NCBI GenBank assembly: GCA_903813345.2
Contig: CAIIXF020000010.1
Coordinates: forward strand, 21,649,181-21,713,180
Source of the DNA: Owenia fusiformis
Taxonomy: Eukaryota; Annelida; Polychaeta; Sabellida; Oweniidae
Length of the DNA stretch: 64,000 nucleotides
Reading direction: 5' to 3'
A program made the position numbers and the translations under genes. Under the pieces are notes generated by a model that worked only from the letters and a program-made list of their open reading frames with translations, was not told the origin of the DNA and did no database searches. Shown here one piece after another: positions 37,051 to 50,188 of the stretch; positions within the stretch are counted from its first letter, which is position 1; every line of letters begins with the position of its first letter.

Positions 37051-37622
37051 CCCTACGATCACACCAAACTACTTCTCACTACGTTCTCGAAAACGGGCTT
37101 AAACTGTGCACGAACGGATTTGACGTACTAAGAACCCACTAAGAACCGTTTGGGAACTGTTTACAAACTTCATGAAACTACTATTTAACGAGTAGGTCCT
37201 CCAGAACTCCAGAAAGCATGCTCAAAATGTTCTGGTGATCGTCAAAACGTTGCCGAATCGGTTTTAAACTGTGTGCGAACTGAGTGAACATAGCTACAAC
37301 GTTCTACGGTCTGTTTACGAACTTCATGGACTTTCCCGGACGGGGAATGTGATTTAGAATTTTTAATCGATTCAAAATTCGATGGCGTCCATACCGTTCT
37401 GTAATCAGGTCATGATGACGCGCGCGTAATACGACGTTGCACACCGACGTGGTGCGACCTGAACGAACTGTGAATGAGATGGACGTATTGAAGACTGTTT
37501 GTGAACGAAGTAGCTAATTATTTTAGACATATTTCCCGACCACAGCCAGATTGAGCCCGTTTTACGACGTTTTCGTAGGACTGGCAAGAACGGGTAAGAA
37601 CTAGTTTGGTGTGATAGGGGGG
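37051..37622. mobile_element. 572-bp Harbinger-like MITE with TAA flanks
   Basis: It is flanked by TAA (37048-37050 and 37623-37625). The inverted ends are CCCTACGATCACACCAAACT and, from the right, CCCCCCTATCACACCAAACT. A 3-bp TWA duplication and a TCACACC word near the tip fit PIF/Harbinger. The interior is full of short GAAC/GTTC words (GAACGG, GAACTG, CGTTCT) in both orientations, echoing the word-lattice build of the 1.4-kb foldback elements though with different words. No transposase. Confidence 0.72.
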
Positions 37623-38203
37623 TAATGTAATGTAAATTATTCGAAATATTTATCACGAACGTCGTGTCCCATGCACCTCTAATCAGATTTTTTCATTTAA
37701 TGTTGAATTATTGTAAATTTTAACAGTTCCAAAATAATGTTTTTGGGGAGTTTCACAACAACATACTAAAATAGAAAATCAATCAAAGAGATCCTTTTAT
37801 CAGGGGGAACTTAACTGTAATTGTAAACTTAAATCTTCGCACTACGTAGAGGTACTAAATCGCGAACAGATTACCTTATCTGCAGATAAGATATTTCAAC
37901 TGTTCATCTCTTGAATATTTTTGCTGATAGAAGCATGTCTGTTCGATGTTTATATTGACCTCTAGCTTTTTATCACGTTTGATTGAAGCAAATGTCATTC
38001 TGGATAGTTTCATTTTTGAATTTTCATTTGAATGTGTGAATCATCATGTCTAATTAATACATTGGTGAATGGTGTTGCGTGAAGCGAGCATGATGACGCA
38101 ATTAAAATAATCTTGATAAACTCAGTTATTATTGTTTTACTGGGAATCAACTGATGGCCTTCTTAATAAACTGTATGAATGCAAAGTAAAACTTCCGAAC
38201 ATA

Positions 38204-38595
38204 AAGGACGATTCTCGGTTTGGAGAACGAAGTTCATCAATCTAAATGAGCATTATCCCTGCTTTGGACAAATTTGATTTTTTTACATAATATAGATTTG
38301 AATGTCTTCTTTTGAATAGTCATAATTTAATTTGGGTAATATTTCTTGATTTTTCGCAAAAAAATATTAGCGCAGTACACTATTGAACTTCTTTCCCCAA
38401 ATCGAGACTTGTATTTTATTGAATCGGTCTAATTGAGCATTTTCCCTGCTTCAGACCAATTTGTTATTTTTACATCTTGTAGATTTAAATGTTCCCCTTT
38501 GAATATTCAAAGTTTAATTTGGGTAATATTTCTATATTTTTCATGAAAAAAATTATTAGCCCAGGAGACTGTTCTCCAAACCGAGAATCGTCCTT
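38204..38595. repeat. Inverted-repeat element enclosing a direct duplication
   Basis: The outer arms AAGGACGATTCTCGGTTTGG and CCAAACCGAGAATCGTCCTT are perfect complements (25 bp with GAGAAC added). Between them two diverged direct copies of about 150 bp occur (from about 38238 and 38425), each with TGAGCATT-TCCCTGCTT, TTTAATTTGGGTAATATTTC and an A-rich end. Confidence 0.75.
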
Positions 38596-38756
38596 TTGAT
38601 ATATATTTTATAATATACCAGTTTCTTTTCGATTATGAAAATAACCATCTCATTCGTTTCTTTTTGCCGATTAAGCACGTGTGCGATGATGCTGTGTACA
38701 GTATTTCGTTTTTCCGATATTGGCAAATTGATATTATAATATTGCCTCATTAATTA

Positions 38757-40183
38757 AGGTACGTTCACACCAACGGCGAATGCCACGCTTTAAATCGGCG
38801 AGCAAAGCGCCGTCATTTTTGTCATTTTTCTTCATACCAACGGCGCTTTGATGGCGCTTTAAAGCGGCTTGTAAAGCGGCACCAAAGCGTAACAAAGTTT
38901 GATTAAAGCGTCGGGGTCGTAATAGGTCGTAGAAAAGCTCAGAGTAAAACGGGATATTCGGCAAGAGCGCCAAAAAAATTTAAACTCTTAAAAAATTTTG
39001 GGCGCTCTGTTACGAATCGATTAAGCGCCGAGAGCGTATCAAAGCTTAACAAACCGTAACAAAGCTCAGAAAAACTTGATCCAAAGCGTAGGAAAGCTTA
39101 ACATAGCTCTAAAAGGTTCCTCACGCTTTGATCCCGCTTTGATCAGGCTTTGTTACGCTTGAAATCACGCTTTGAAAAGCTTTGATAAGCATTATTACGC
39201 TTTGATGCGATTATGACGCTTTAAATCAGGCTCTGATACGATTGCAAAACTCTGTTGTGCATTGTTACGCTCTGTTAAGCTCTGTCACGCATTGGAAAAT
39301 GTCGAGATCGCCGATTCCATGCCGCTTTTGATCCAATGACTATATAAAGATGCAGTAGATCCATAAAACCATTGCATCTTTGACTCGAGAACACGATGGC
39401 AGAACAACGAGATCCAGAAATTCCAGATGGACCAGAGCATGACCTATCTGAAGAAGACATGACGTTTGTCGCACGGCGTGATATAGCGTGTGAAAACTTT
39501 CAAGCGTAACAAAGCCTAGCAAAGCGTTTCAATCCTTGATTAAAGCGTCTCAATTCGTTGGAAAGCTTGAGAGTCCCTCAGGAAAGTGTAACAAAGAGTG
39601 TCAGATATTGATGAAAGCGTCTGACCTCGTGTCAGATCTTCATGCCAGATCGTAGCAAATCTTGAGACATCTTAACGAAGCGTGTCAAGTGGTAACAGAC
39701 CGTGAATAGACTGGGGTCCCCGCTTTGAACCAAGCTGTGTTAAGCTTTCCTACGCTTTGAGTCAAGCTTTGTTGAGCTTTGTTACGGTTTGTTAAGCTTT
39801 GATACGCTCTCGGCGCTTCAATCAATTCGTAACAGAGCGCCCAAAATTTTTAAACAGTTTAACATTTTTTGGCGCTCTTGCCGAATATCCCGCTTTACTC
39901 CGAACTTTTCTACGACCTATTACGATCCCGACGCTTTAATCAAGCTTTGTAACGCTTTGGTGCCGCTTTACAATCCGCTTTAAAGCGCCATCAAAGCGCC
40001 GTTGGTGCGAACGCTTAAACAGTTTAAATTTTTTAGCGCTCTTGCCGAATATCCCGCTTTACTCCCGAGCTTTTCTACGACCTATTACGACCCCGACGCT
40101 TTAATTAAGCTTTGTTACGCTTTGGTGCCGCTTTACAAGCCGCTTTAAAGCGCCATCAAAGCGCCGTTGGTGTGAACGTACCA
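38757..40183. mobile_element. Harbinger-like foldback element, copy 2 (AAAGC lattice), inverted relative to copy 1
   Basis: A 1427-bp element is flanked by TTA (38754-38756 and 40184-40186). Its ends AGGTACGTTCACACC and GGTGTGAACGTACCA form the terminal inverted repeat. The same AAAGC/GCTTT word lattice as copy 1 is present, and the duplicated terminal arm lies at the right (about 39850-40183), as expected for the opposite orientation. The unique core (about 39300-39480) carries a CCAAT-TATA-ATG arrangement, listed separately. Arm-derived frames (for example minus 38734-38973) are also open in copy 1 because the arms are conserved, not because a protein is made. Confidence 0.85.
39332..39509 (+). 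CDS. Promoter-like segment and 37-codon ORF in the core of the foldback element
   Basis: Inside copy 2, CCAAT (near 39333) is followed by TATATAAAGA (39341-39350) and an ATG in good context (CACGATGGC) at 39396, about 45 bases downstream of the TATA. The ORF reads MAEQRDPEIPDGPEHDLSEE, then DMTFVARRD, and runs to TAA at 39507-39509; its last codons are already arm sequence. It is acidic and proline-containing, unlike the arms. Copy 1 has the same ORF start but a stop at codon 20 and a weaker TATA. This may be the first exon and promoter of a captured host gene, or the remnant of the autonomous element's own gene. Function unknown; as it stands it is probably not a working gene. Confidence 0.35.
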
Positions 40184-40186
40184 TTA

Positions 40187-43100
40187 CACAAATACTAGAC
40201 ACTATAAAATTGATTTAGAAAGAATTTATAATAAATTACAAATTATTGATATCCAAATTGTCTGTGTTTAATCAAGATCTTGATATTTCTGATCAAAACA
40301 GACGCGGGGACTAGAAGTTATACTGACTGCAGAGAATATTGATGACATTCTTAACAATATCAGTAAGCCTTGATTTAATTCCTTGAACAAACAACTCGAA
40401 TAAATGGGAATGCTGACAATAGTTTCAACAATTGCAATAAAACTTGATAATCAATGAAATACCAATTGTATGTTTAGAAAATTGCTATTCCCCAGTTTTT
40501 TGATATCACAAATAGTGGGAAATTATAAGCCAAGACTGTTCATCTGTGATGTATGTGACCTCCAGAAGTGCTATTAAAATACTACGAACAAACATTTCAC
40601 ATACATCAAGCAATAACCGTAGATAAAATACAGATTATTAAAGATACATTGTTCGATCCAATAAAATATTTTACTTTTTTATCTTGGACACATGACTTTA
40701 ACCCAATTTTGTTTGTTCGCCATCTATAATTGTCTTAACTAGCTTGTGGCTGATAATCAATAGAACTAATACAATCATCGCCCCGCTATGGGTTTGGCCT
40801 TTTAGCGTAGACAAAAAGATGTCACTTTTATTAAAGTTTTGTAAGTGAGCTTGGATATTTGTATACCAATTTTCCCAACCAATATACCTTTCATCTATTA
40901 AAAGATAATTTTCTGAATGGAAATATGGAGGAATTCATCTATTAAACAAAACGTTTACTGCTGTATTTAAAATCTAAGATAATCTCCACAGTCCACACCC
41001 GTGAAGATGTTTAGTGTATTGAAAGGTATTATGACATATTTGACACTTCTTTCACGTGCAATGCTACGTATTTGAACTGTTGCTGTGGTTCTTTAATGAC
41101 CCCGATTGAAGTAAATCTAATTATTTACTTCGATACATTTTATGACCGTCGGACTGAGTATGATGGTTATGAAATAAAATATGTGCCAAATATCAGGGAG
41201 CAAGTTCCTAAATGACTAAGATATGCTGGAAATAGCAACAGGGTTTCCGTTTTGTGACCACACCCTGCAGGTTAGCAAAGCGGCAAAAGGAAAGGAATGA
41301 GAAAGAATGATACAAAAACAGCAAGGAAAGGGCATCCAAGACCACAGCCGGACATAAGGGAAGAAACTCACCGGCATCACAAACTGAATGATTTTACTCA
41401 CAGCTGCTCAATATCTAACTGACCATGCCTCACCATTCAGGAAACAGTATTACAATCTAAAACCACTAGACGATTGAGCATTTCTATCATACTGTAGATA
41501 TTACAAAAGGAGGATGCCAATAGAGAGAAAATATAATGTTATATTTTTGCCATAGTAATAATAGATGGCGAGATTTCCAACGATCACAAACCGATTTAAA
41601 ACATAAAGATGGCATGGCCTTGAATTCAGGAATTCAGGCTTCTTACTTGTTTTTTCACCAAAGATATCACTTAGATCTTTCAGGTCCAGTCTTAGCTTTT
41701 AGTAAAAGAGCTGTGCAAATGCAAAAAAATGCAAATGCAAAAAAATGGAAAGAGTATTTTCAACACATGTACGTACTCATGAAACATAATGTACTCTTAT
41801 ATGTATTGCTACTTTTACTAAATTGAAATAATATATGATGACAACACTGCAACCATACCAAGCAAAGGGCTAATGGAATACAAAGGAACAAACCTTGACA
41901 ACCAGAAAGCCATACATGTAGTTCTCATTAATTGCAGATCAGTTTTCACATTGATTTAATTAATAACTTTTCCTCCAGGTGTTTTCGGGATAAGGAATAA
42001 ATTGATCTTTGCCGTTTCCTCTAGCCGTTGTCAACAAATCCAAATTGGGTAATAGTTTTTTAAGATAATGTATCAAGAACACGCTAATGTCAGAAACCGC
42101 TAACAATTCATATATTATATTGAACTAAGATACACACATATGTCGAACACCACTTCAAATGCAAATCAGATTAGCTTTAGAATTCACTTGTATTTTAAGA
42201 TCTGACTCCAAGGAATAAGTGTATTTATTGAAATGGTGTTTTGCAAAATAACTTGGTGATAAATCGCATCCCTATCTGATGTACCGCGAAATGATAGCAC
42301 AGAAAATGTCTCCAAGTAGTCGTTATGTCGTAATTTATGAGTGAGGAACGTCTTAGAAATTGGTATTATAGCGAGGTACATATGATTACTAGAGTCTCAT
42401 CATCGCGCATTGGAAATGAAGAAATCCATTCATGTCATTGTAAACTAATAAACGATCATGGATAAATTGGTATAGTTAGATGAGCAAATGCGTGCTGGAC
42501 ACCATCATTCATGATACTCACTCCAGTAACAATTAACTAACAGTCTACCCTTGTTCTTCATAATTGGAATATTTACATAAGAACATCACAATGATGTTCC
42601 ATTCGTGCATCTTAAGTCATACCTAAAACGGATGATGTTATTTTCAATATGCAATTCAATTACCAAATCAAATTACGAGAAATCAAAGCTTAGATAAATG
42701 AAAGCTGTCAATTTTTATTCTATATTTAGAAGTTAGGGCATTTGCCTTTATCATAGATCACCATATTGGATCACAATAACATCTCTATAGATGAATGTGT
42801 TAACTTTGGGTGTTTAACGATAAACAATACATTATTGGTTATCATCTACCGAAGTAAAGCGATGCTCATTAGTAGAGTTAAGTCGATATTTGCTATTCTG
42901 CTATCGGAATGCTCGTTTGTTGGTTGGTGTTGCTTCCATGAATGGCCATGCGAAGAATTATGTTAAAGATTGAGGGGTATAATAATATATAATGTTTTGA
43001 TGACGTCAAGTCAAGAATTTACTTCCTGTTTTTAAATACACTGTGCCAGTTAAGAGATCCTTTTCGTGATACTTCAAAATATGTTTGTGCACTCACCAGG

Positions 43101-43562
43101 TAATCTATCCATATAACTTTATCTGTGTTCCTATTTGTCTTACATTTGTTTACACAGATCGCTCACAAGTAAAGCTGATCGTGAAATTACTGACGTCTAC
43201 AAAATACCATCAAAAGCTCTCACTTGTATTTGAAGTGTAAACTGGTAAACGGGTAAGCTTCTAAAACATCGGAGGAGTCTTACGGAGTGATGAATCGAGT
43301 GCTGAATTTATCATCATTAGAACATCTTGTATCGGTAGCTTAGCTAGTTGCATTTCAAACTTCTCTTTAATATATATTTGTTTCTATTTTTGTGCTGTTT
43401 ACATTTGTTTTTATTTTCTCATGAAACTCATATGGCATACTATGTACAGTATGTGCGTGTACATGGATATGGTTCACTCTCTCTTGATCAGTATCTTCTT
43501 GTTGACTTATGAATCTGATGAGGTAGATGGATTATAATGTCAAGAGTTACGGAAACAAGGTG
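40187..43562. other. Stretch without a supported gene
   Basis: Short frames only. A short A-rich tandem (GCAAATGCAAAAAAAT twice) lies at about 41716-41746, and an isolated TGACGTCA word at 43001-43008. No RNA gene was recognised. Confidence 0.45.
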
Positions 43563-44405
43563 CACTCCCTTCCATAAGTTTGGTAACCTTATCCCCCCCC
43601 CCATTGAACTACGTCTTAAAGCTTCTTTACGTTTGAATTTTTATTCACTTAACCTGTGGTGAATTAACTTACAATATTAATGAAAAGTTTTCCTTTTCTC
43701 AATTTTTTCCACAATTACAATAGGTCGAAAATTGATGATAAATTTGATGAATTTTTGAAAATCATCATTCCCATGTAAACCAATGGGAAATGATGGGTTC
43801 GGGGTAAATCAGAAATCAGGATATCTATTCAGTAAAAGATTCAGCAAAAACTATTTTTATATAGAAAATTGAATTGTCTAACTTTTTGTAGACTAAGTTT
43901 TTAGTTTACTTGATGAATACTAAAGTTACAAGGGTTCAAAGTCATTCTTGAAAATCATTTACGCCTCCTGGATTATTTCAATGGGGGAGTTTTTTTGAGA
44001 AACAATTTTGAATTTAAAGACTTTGTTGAACCTGAAGAAACGTATCAATTTTTTGTTAGATAAAGTAAAAAAGCAAATTCAGTTGCCTACATAACTTGTA
44101 TTTTTGCAAGGACTGGGATGGATGGTTACTCTGTCATATGACTTGTGGCAAACCTACCATTTTCCATTGATTTGATAACATGGGATGGTCGAATTCAAAA
44201 ATTCATCAAATTTATCATCAATTTTCGACCTATTGTAATTGAAGAGGAAAATTTGGAGGTATTTGAAATAAAGTCAAATGACGTTTCTATCAATAGTATA
44301 CGTTTTTTCATCGCAGGTTAATTAAATAAAAATTCAAAGGTAAAGAGACTTTAACACGTAGCTAAATGGGGGAGCTAAGGTTGCCAAACTTACGGAGGGA
44401 AGTGT
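43563..44405. repeat. 843-bp foldback element
   Basis: The ends CACTCCCTTCCATAAGTTTG and, from the right, ACACTTCCCTCCGTAAGTTT are similar inverted repeats, continuing through GGTAACCTTA...CCCCC and a TTTAC-TTTGAATTTTTATT block. A nearer inner pair AATAGGTCGAAAATTGATGA and its complement (about 43722 and 44218) strengthens the foldback over roughly 180 bp per arm. Single words like these ends (TATGGAGGGGGTGTACA at about 53000) occur elsewhere, so it may be a family. Confidence 0.65.
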
Positions 44406-47400
44406 AACTCGTGGCATTGGAAACAAAACATCTTACATCAAATCATTCATGCTCCTCAATAACATACACATCTTCACACTCATACTTGTGTGTCGGTGGT
44501 TGTACTGTAGCATTGTAGACAATACTAGTAAATCAAACGATACATTTTTGGGGACATACTCTTAAAAGGCTAACATGGAGTTCATATACCTTCTCAGAGG
44601 AAATGGAGTGTGAAATGAAGGTACCATGTTTGGAATTCAATCTCTACTTTACAATAGCACAACCTTCCCGAGGGAGCTTGCTTTGTCGGTTGATGTATGT
44701 TAAACATGATTATTGTGAGGTCGTGGTCTTGGAGAAACGATGTGTGTCATTCTCTTTTTTGGGAATACGTGTGGGGGATTATTACTGTTCACTATATTAG
44801 TAGGGTTCTATAGGTCGACTTTTTCTTATTTCACCTTTTCTCACTATCCTTGGGGACAGAAAGAGATAAAATGAAAATGATTACAGATTTAGTAACAAGT
44901 AGATTCAATCAAAGGTCAACAACAGTGCATTTAGTTCATATCAATATTCTCAAAAACTTTACCAATACAATATTACCAATAATTCAGTAATTGTATTTGT
45001 ATCGATTAAGTAGTATACGGTGTTTTTTGTTGCCCCATTGGTCTTATCGTTATTAAATGCCTCGCTAACTCTCGAACTCTAGAGCATTTGAATCTGACTC
45101 TTGTCCACAAAGTGCATCATTAAAAACAATGGTGCTTATGCAATTATAGCGAGGTCAGATTGAATTTACGATTGGCATTGAAGAAAATCTTTTTAACCTA
45201 AAATGGTAAGATTAGATCATAACTACCAATTTGAATTGATATATGCCGATGATTGGACAGCGCTTAATTATTACGCCTTGGTAACAATGACTTTGGAGGG
45301 GTGAAACACAATAATCGCATTTAGTTGTACAATGAGTAAACGGAATTTTTATTCAATCAAAGTCATTTTACTTTAATTTAGTGCGACAATAGTCCGGCAT
45401 ACACAAAATTTGCTATATGCTTGGTAATATTATTAGTGATTCATCCGAGGGGGGAACTGACATAAGTCACAAATTATAGAAATAAAACGTGTACACTACC
45501 AATCAAGTGAGATGATCCCGAGTCCTGACTCCAAAATGAAATTATATCCTGTTATAAGCCTTTAAACACCTGACATGTGATCTTTTAATCAATTCTATTA
45601 GGTCAGAAAATGACAAAAATTATCTTTGAAATCGCTAAAGATAAACAGGCTAATCATAAGATCCAATCGCAGAGTTGGTGGTGTCAGACTTTTAGAGGGG
45701 AGTGAACTGCATCACTGATTGCATGCATATGAAAACTAAATATTACATATCTTAATCTGAAGAGTACAAAATATCTATTTGTTTAATTCAAATATAGTAA
45801 TATATTGATTGACAAATAAATGTTGAAATGATCAATTGATGTTAATCCCCTATTGATAGATAAATAAATGTTATATTGTTCCCATCTTCATATTATGTCA
45901 CTTGCTGATATAGCGATTGGGACGAATAATGCAGCCCGTAGCTTGATAATAATACCTAAGTATGAATGCATAATAAGGTTACTAATATAGATCTGAATTG
46001 CAAATGATATATAACAATTCTATGATTACAAGACGGTCATGCATGTGAACTAAAACTGGGGAGGTAATATGTAGACTATTACAAAAGATTGAGTAATCAA
46101 TAATGCTTATTCCTAATGATAAAGATGAATTGTATTTCGGAAGTCTAGATGAAACATTTTCTCGCTTGTTTAGGCAGCCTGCAGATAAACATACCTTGGG
46201 CCTTTCCCATGGTAAAGTGAAGACAAACGTAGTAAAAAATGTCAGAATAATTAACCAGAAAATGTCAAAATAAGTATCAGTCTTCAAAAGTGATACATTA
46301 ACTCCGGAAAACCAAGGTCAAATAACAAAAATTCCATTACTCATTGCATCAGACAACTCGAATTGACCTGCAATTGATTTCGATGTGATCTTAGAAAATA
46401 CTTGTATCATAATGTAGTTCGTAAACTTCAGACCCTACTATATCTCTAGTAAAATAGGTTTTCGATTATATTTGCACACTCGTGATTTACAGGGGGTGAA
46501 ATAAAAATGGTGCCCAACTTACGTTGCATAACTTGTTTGTCTATTAACATAAAGACTTGTCATTTGGCACATTGAAAGAAGACATAATGCCAAAGCACCT
46601 CGAGAAATTCCAGATATGTAGTTTAAGTGGGTCAAAGTTTATGGGCGTTGCAACATTTGCTCTAAATGGCATCCATTCCTTTGCAAACACACATGGATTC
46701 TACACAAAATATGCCATCCAGCTTTTGTAACATAACTTTGTAAATACTAATGATTTTGGATTGTACTCCATTGTAGTCCATTCAATTAAACACAAAATAA
46801 TGTAAGAAATAATAACTTATATTCAAGATTATGTTACAAAAGGTGGGTGTCATTTTTTGTGTAAGATCCAGTTGTGCCAGCAAAGTAATGCTCATAAATG
46901 TGCATCTAACTGAGTTAGTCATCTGAAACTTCTTGTGAAGTTGCAAAATGGAGTGTAGTTTTGATGTGTGAAAAAACAAGTCAGAATTTTTCAGGCAAAA
47001 AAGTTATGAAATATTATGTGGGTGGGTGTCATTTTTGTGTTGCGCGGTAATACAAGTAAGTCACAAAGGCTAAGCTGATACCTTCACTGTGTACTTCTTA
47101 TTTTTAAGTTTTGATACTTTTTGTAGTTGTTAATTAAGTAAAGAAAAGGTCCGGTGATAGGCAAATAAATTGCTAATAATCGTTACTAAACCAATCCATT
47201 GAACATAGTTCTTGTTAATGAATGCACTTGTCGGTTTTATAGGCTTTAGAGTAATGAAAGGTGAAATTGTGCTGACATTGACATTATCGTATGCCTTTCT
47301 CATTTCCCAAGAGTACTGGTGAACTTTAATGTTAAGTGCACTGTTAGTGTCATATTAAGAAATAAACTGTCAAAGAAAGGGAAACAATTAGTTGAATGTG

Positions 47401-50180
47401 GAAAGCCATACCACCAGGAATAAATGATTATGGCATTTATAATTATTTTCTCAAATACATGAATATAATATGTCCCATTTTGAGGGTTATATCAAGTGAC
47501 TTCTTTCATATTATGGGCGCTTATTTGAATGGTCTGAAGGGGGTATTTTGAATTATCTAAGCGCCCCGGGTGCTAATTATAGAGAATACGATAGTATTAA
47601 AAGTGCAGTCTCCATTACCAATATAGAATTCGAAGATACTTCACAGTTCGACCAGAATCGATTTCGTTCTTTGTGTGAAGGTCATAGCCCGATGCTGAAG
47701 ACAAGTCAATTTATATTTCTTGAATAGCACATTTCATAATTTGTATATTTCCTTCCTTGGGAAATCATCCTTGCAAAAACTCATGGCCACAACTTTATCA
47801 ACCATATCCGGAATGGCTTTGATTGTTAATTTTGTCGTTTCTGAATGAATGCCTTAGTTCACAAGGTTTCAGTTGCTCCTCACCTTAAGAGTCGAAGATG
47901 AATGAATGTAGCGTTCCTGCCAGGTTCACGTTTGAATTGGGATTTGTGGACAGGAAGACAGGTGGTATGCCTAATGTCATTGAATAAAATACATGTTTAA
48001 TGTTCCTTCTCCAAAGACTGAGGTGAATTATCAGAAAATAAATAAGGTACCCAGATATGTTACGAATTCAAATAATTAGTCTCAGTCATTGGTAGAATTT
48101 TATCATTTTATATTTACAATTATTAAAGAATGTATTTAAAGTGCAATGTATTGTCAAATTGCTGATATAAACGCTGTAATGTAATCAATGGAAATAATCA
48201 AGGTTGGAAGTCAAAAAATATAATGCGAATGTCATGATCGGAACAATGTCTTTATCAAACGCAATATACATGTATGTCCATTGTCCAATCAGTTTGTCCA
48301 AGGTCTGCAACACCTTTTCTTCCTTTGTAATATTGTATTCTGAAGTCTACAACTCTAGAAGGATATGGTTCTTCGCGGCCTGGATATAAACAGGGAACAC
48401 AACATTTGCCTTCAGATTTGTATTACAAGCGTCCAAGGTTCAGTTTTGAAAACGTAATTCACAAAGGAATTGGATGAGAAGGGACAAGCGGGAAATCATG
48501 CATGTAGTCTAAGCTTTGCGGATGGATGTTGACCCTCTGAAATGGACTTCGAGACTGGTTTTTGCAATTGTCTGTCCCACATCATTTGAGACTAAATGCC
48601 ATTTTGTATGAATACTATACCTACTATCTACAACTGCTTTTGCTGATGTTTTTATTGCATTGGTGTCTACAGTATACCTACAACGTATATTGTAATGGCT
48701 TTTGTATGACATTGTTTCTTTTTACGTTAGATTTTGGTTCGGGATAGTTGGGGTTTGTTTTCCTTATGATTAGTGTACACTTTAACATTTTCTTTTCCTG
48801 ATGTGTTCCATGCAATTTTTGTCCTTTTCCTTTGGCACTTGTGCTTACATTTTGCAATTCTGTATGCAGTGAGAAAGACCGGCCCATGAGAATTCCAGCA
48901 CCAATTCATTAGCCTTGTCGACACCGATACATCAGTTAAGTTGAGAACATCTCTCTGGGAATCCCGGGACTATCTTCTGATGAAGATAGTAAAACCCCTA
49001 AATAGTTAACCTTGTACTGTGTGCCGTGAATGTGTTCAACATGTAAGATATTCGTGTGAAAACTGAGATTAGATGTGTGAATATCATGGAAACTGGTTTA
49101 ATAGATTACGTTTTACTAATGTGAACTCGGAATAGATAACCCATAAACCTCGTAACCCCTTGGAATAAAAGGTCCCGATTGAATAGACAGTGTCCACGTT
49201 TACACAGCATTACAGAAGCTGGATTACAAACAATGATTGAATGCCGTAGATATCTCAAAGAAATCTATATTGATTGAATCACCGACTGTGTGGTACGGCG
49301 ACAAGCAATACAAACACATAGCCTAGTGTGGCGCTGATCTCAGTTCATAGATTCATGCTCTCTGTTGAGATTCTATGACATACTGATGTATAGTCCTTGT
49401 TTCAGTGGTAAAAGACTTAATCCGGATATCAGAAAATTGATGAAATATAGCCCGTCACGCCATCAGACTGTCGAGCAGTTATCATGACATAGAATTATAT
49501 AGTTTCAATATAGGCAGCACATAAGGAGAACATTAATAGAAGAATCATTGTTCAGATAACCAGGTGTTCTGCAATACGGAAACCTCAAGTATTATCAGTT
49601 GCACCTACCCTGGAAGCTAATAGATCAAAAAGAAAACAAATTCAGTAAGCCACTCAAGTTCCCTAAAGTCACCTCAACAGCAGCATGAGATATTTTGGAT
49701 ACATCTAAGAATATTGCAAAATTGCCAAAAGGAAGATCAATGCTAGAGATCATGTTTTTAACTTTTGGAATTCCTTCTGTTTAACAGACTCGAAGGCTTT
49801 AGAATTATTGTAGGATTGCTCATACATTTTTCATTGGTGATTCTCTCTCAGAACATGGAGAAATTCCAGGAGCTTGCATAGACAAATATTAATTCAGTTT
49901 TTTGTTGGGTTTATTAAGCGTCATTGTTCTATTGGATCAATGAGGTGTACATGCTGGTCTAGAGGAAATCGTTGTTGCTCACTGCATTACAATCACCGGT
50001 ATTGATAAGAGATCATCAAGCATTGTCTATGGTATTGAATTAATTCTAACACTCAATCGTGTGGATATACTTTAATGAGACATAATTCCGAGAATACACA
50101 AATTAAGTCCAAACAGGAACGAGTTAAAATGGAAATGATGATCGAAGGACACTTACGTTAAGCCAGTTTCATATAAGCCG
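44406..50180. other. Long stretch without a supported gene
   Basis: No exon with credible splice sites was seen. One direct repeat, GGTGGGTGTCATTTTTTGTG, lies at 46841 and again at about 47022. It may mark the remains of an inverted-end element starting near 46497, but I could not fix its ends. Confidence 0.4.
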
Positions 50181-50188
50181 ATGGTATA

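Noticed and set aside
38734-38973. Frame conserved between the two foldback copies (also 7735-7932)
   Set aside because: Conservation reflects the shared element arms. The sequence is AAAGC/GCTTT words, and similar frames open in several registers.
43001-43008. CRE site TGACGTCA
   Set aside because: A single 8-bp palindrome with no nearby gene is expected by chance in a window of this size.
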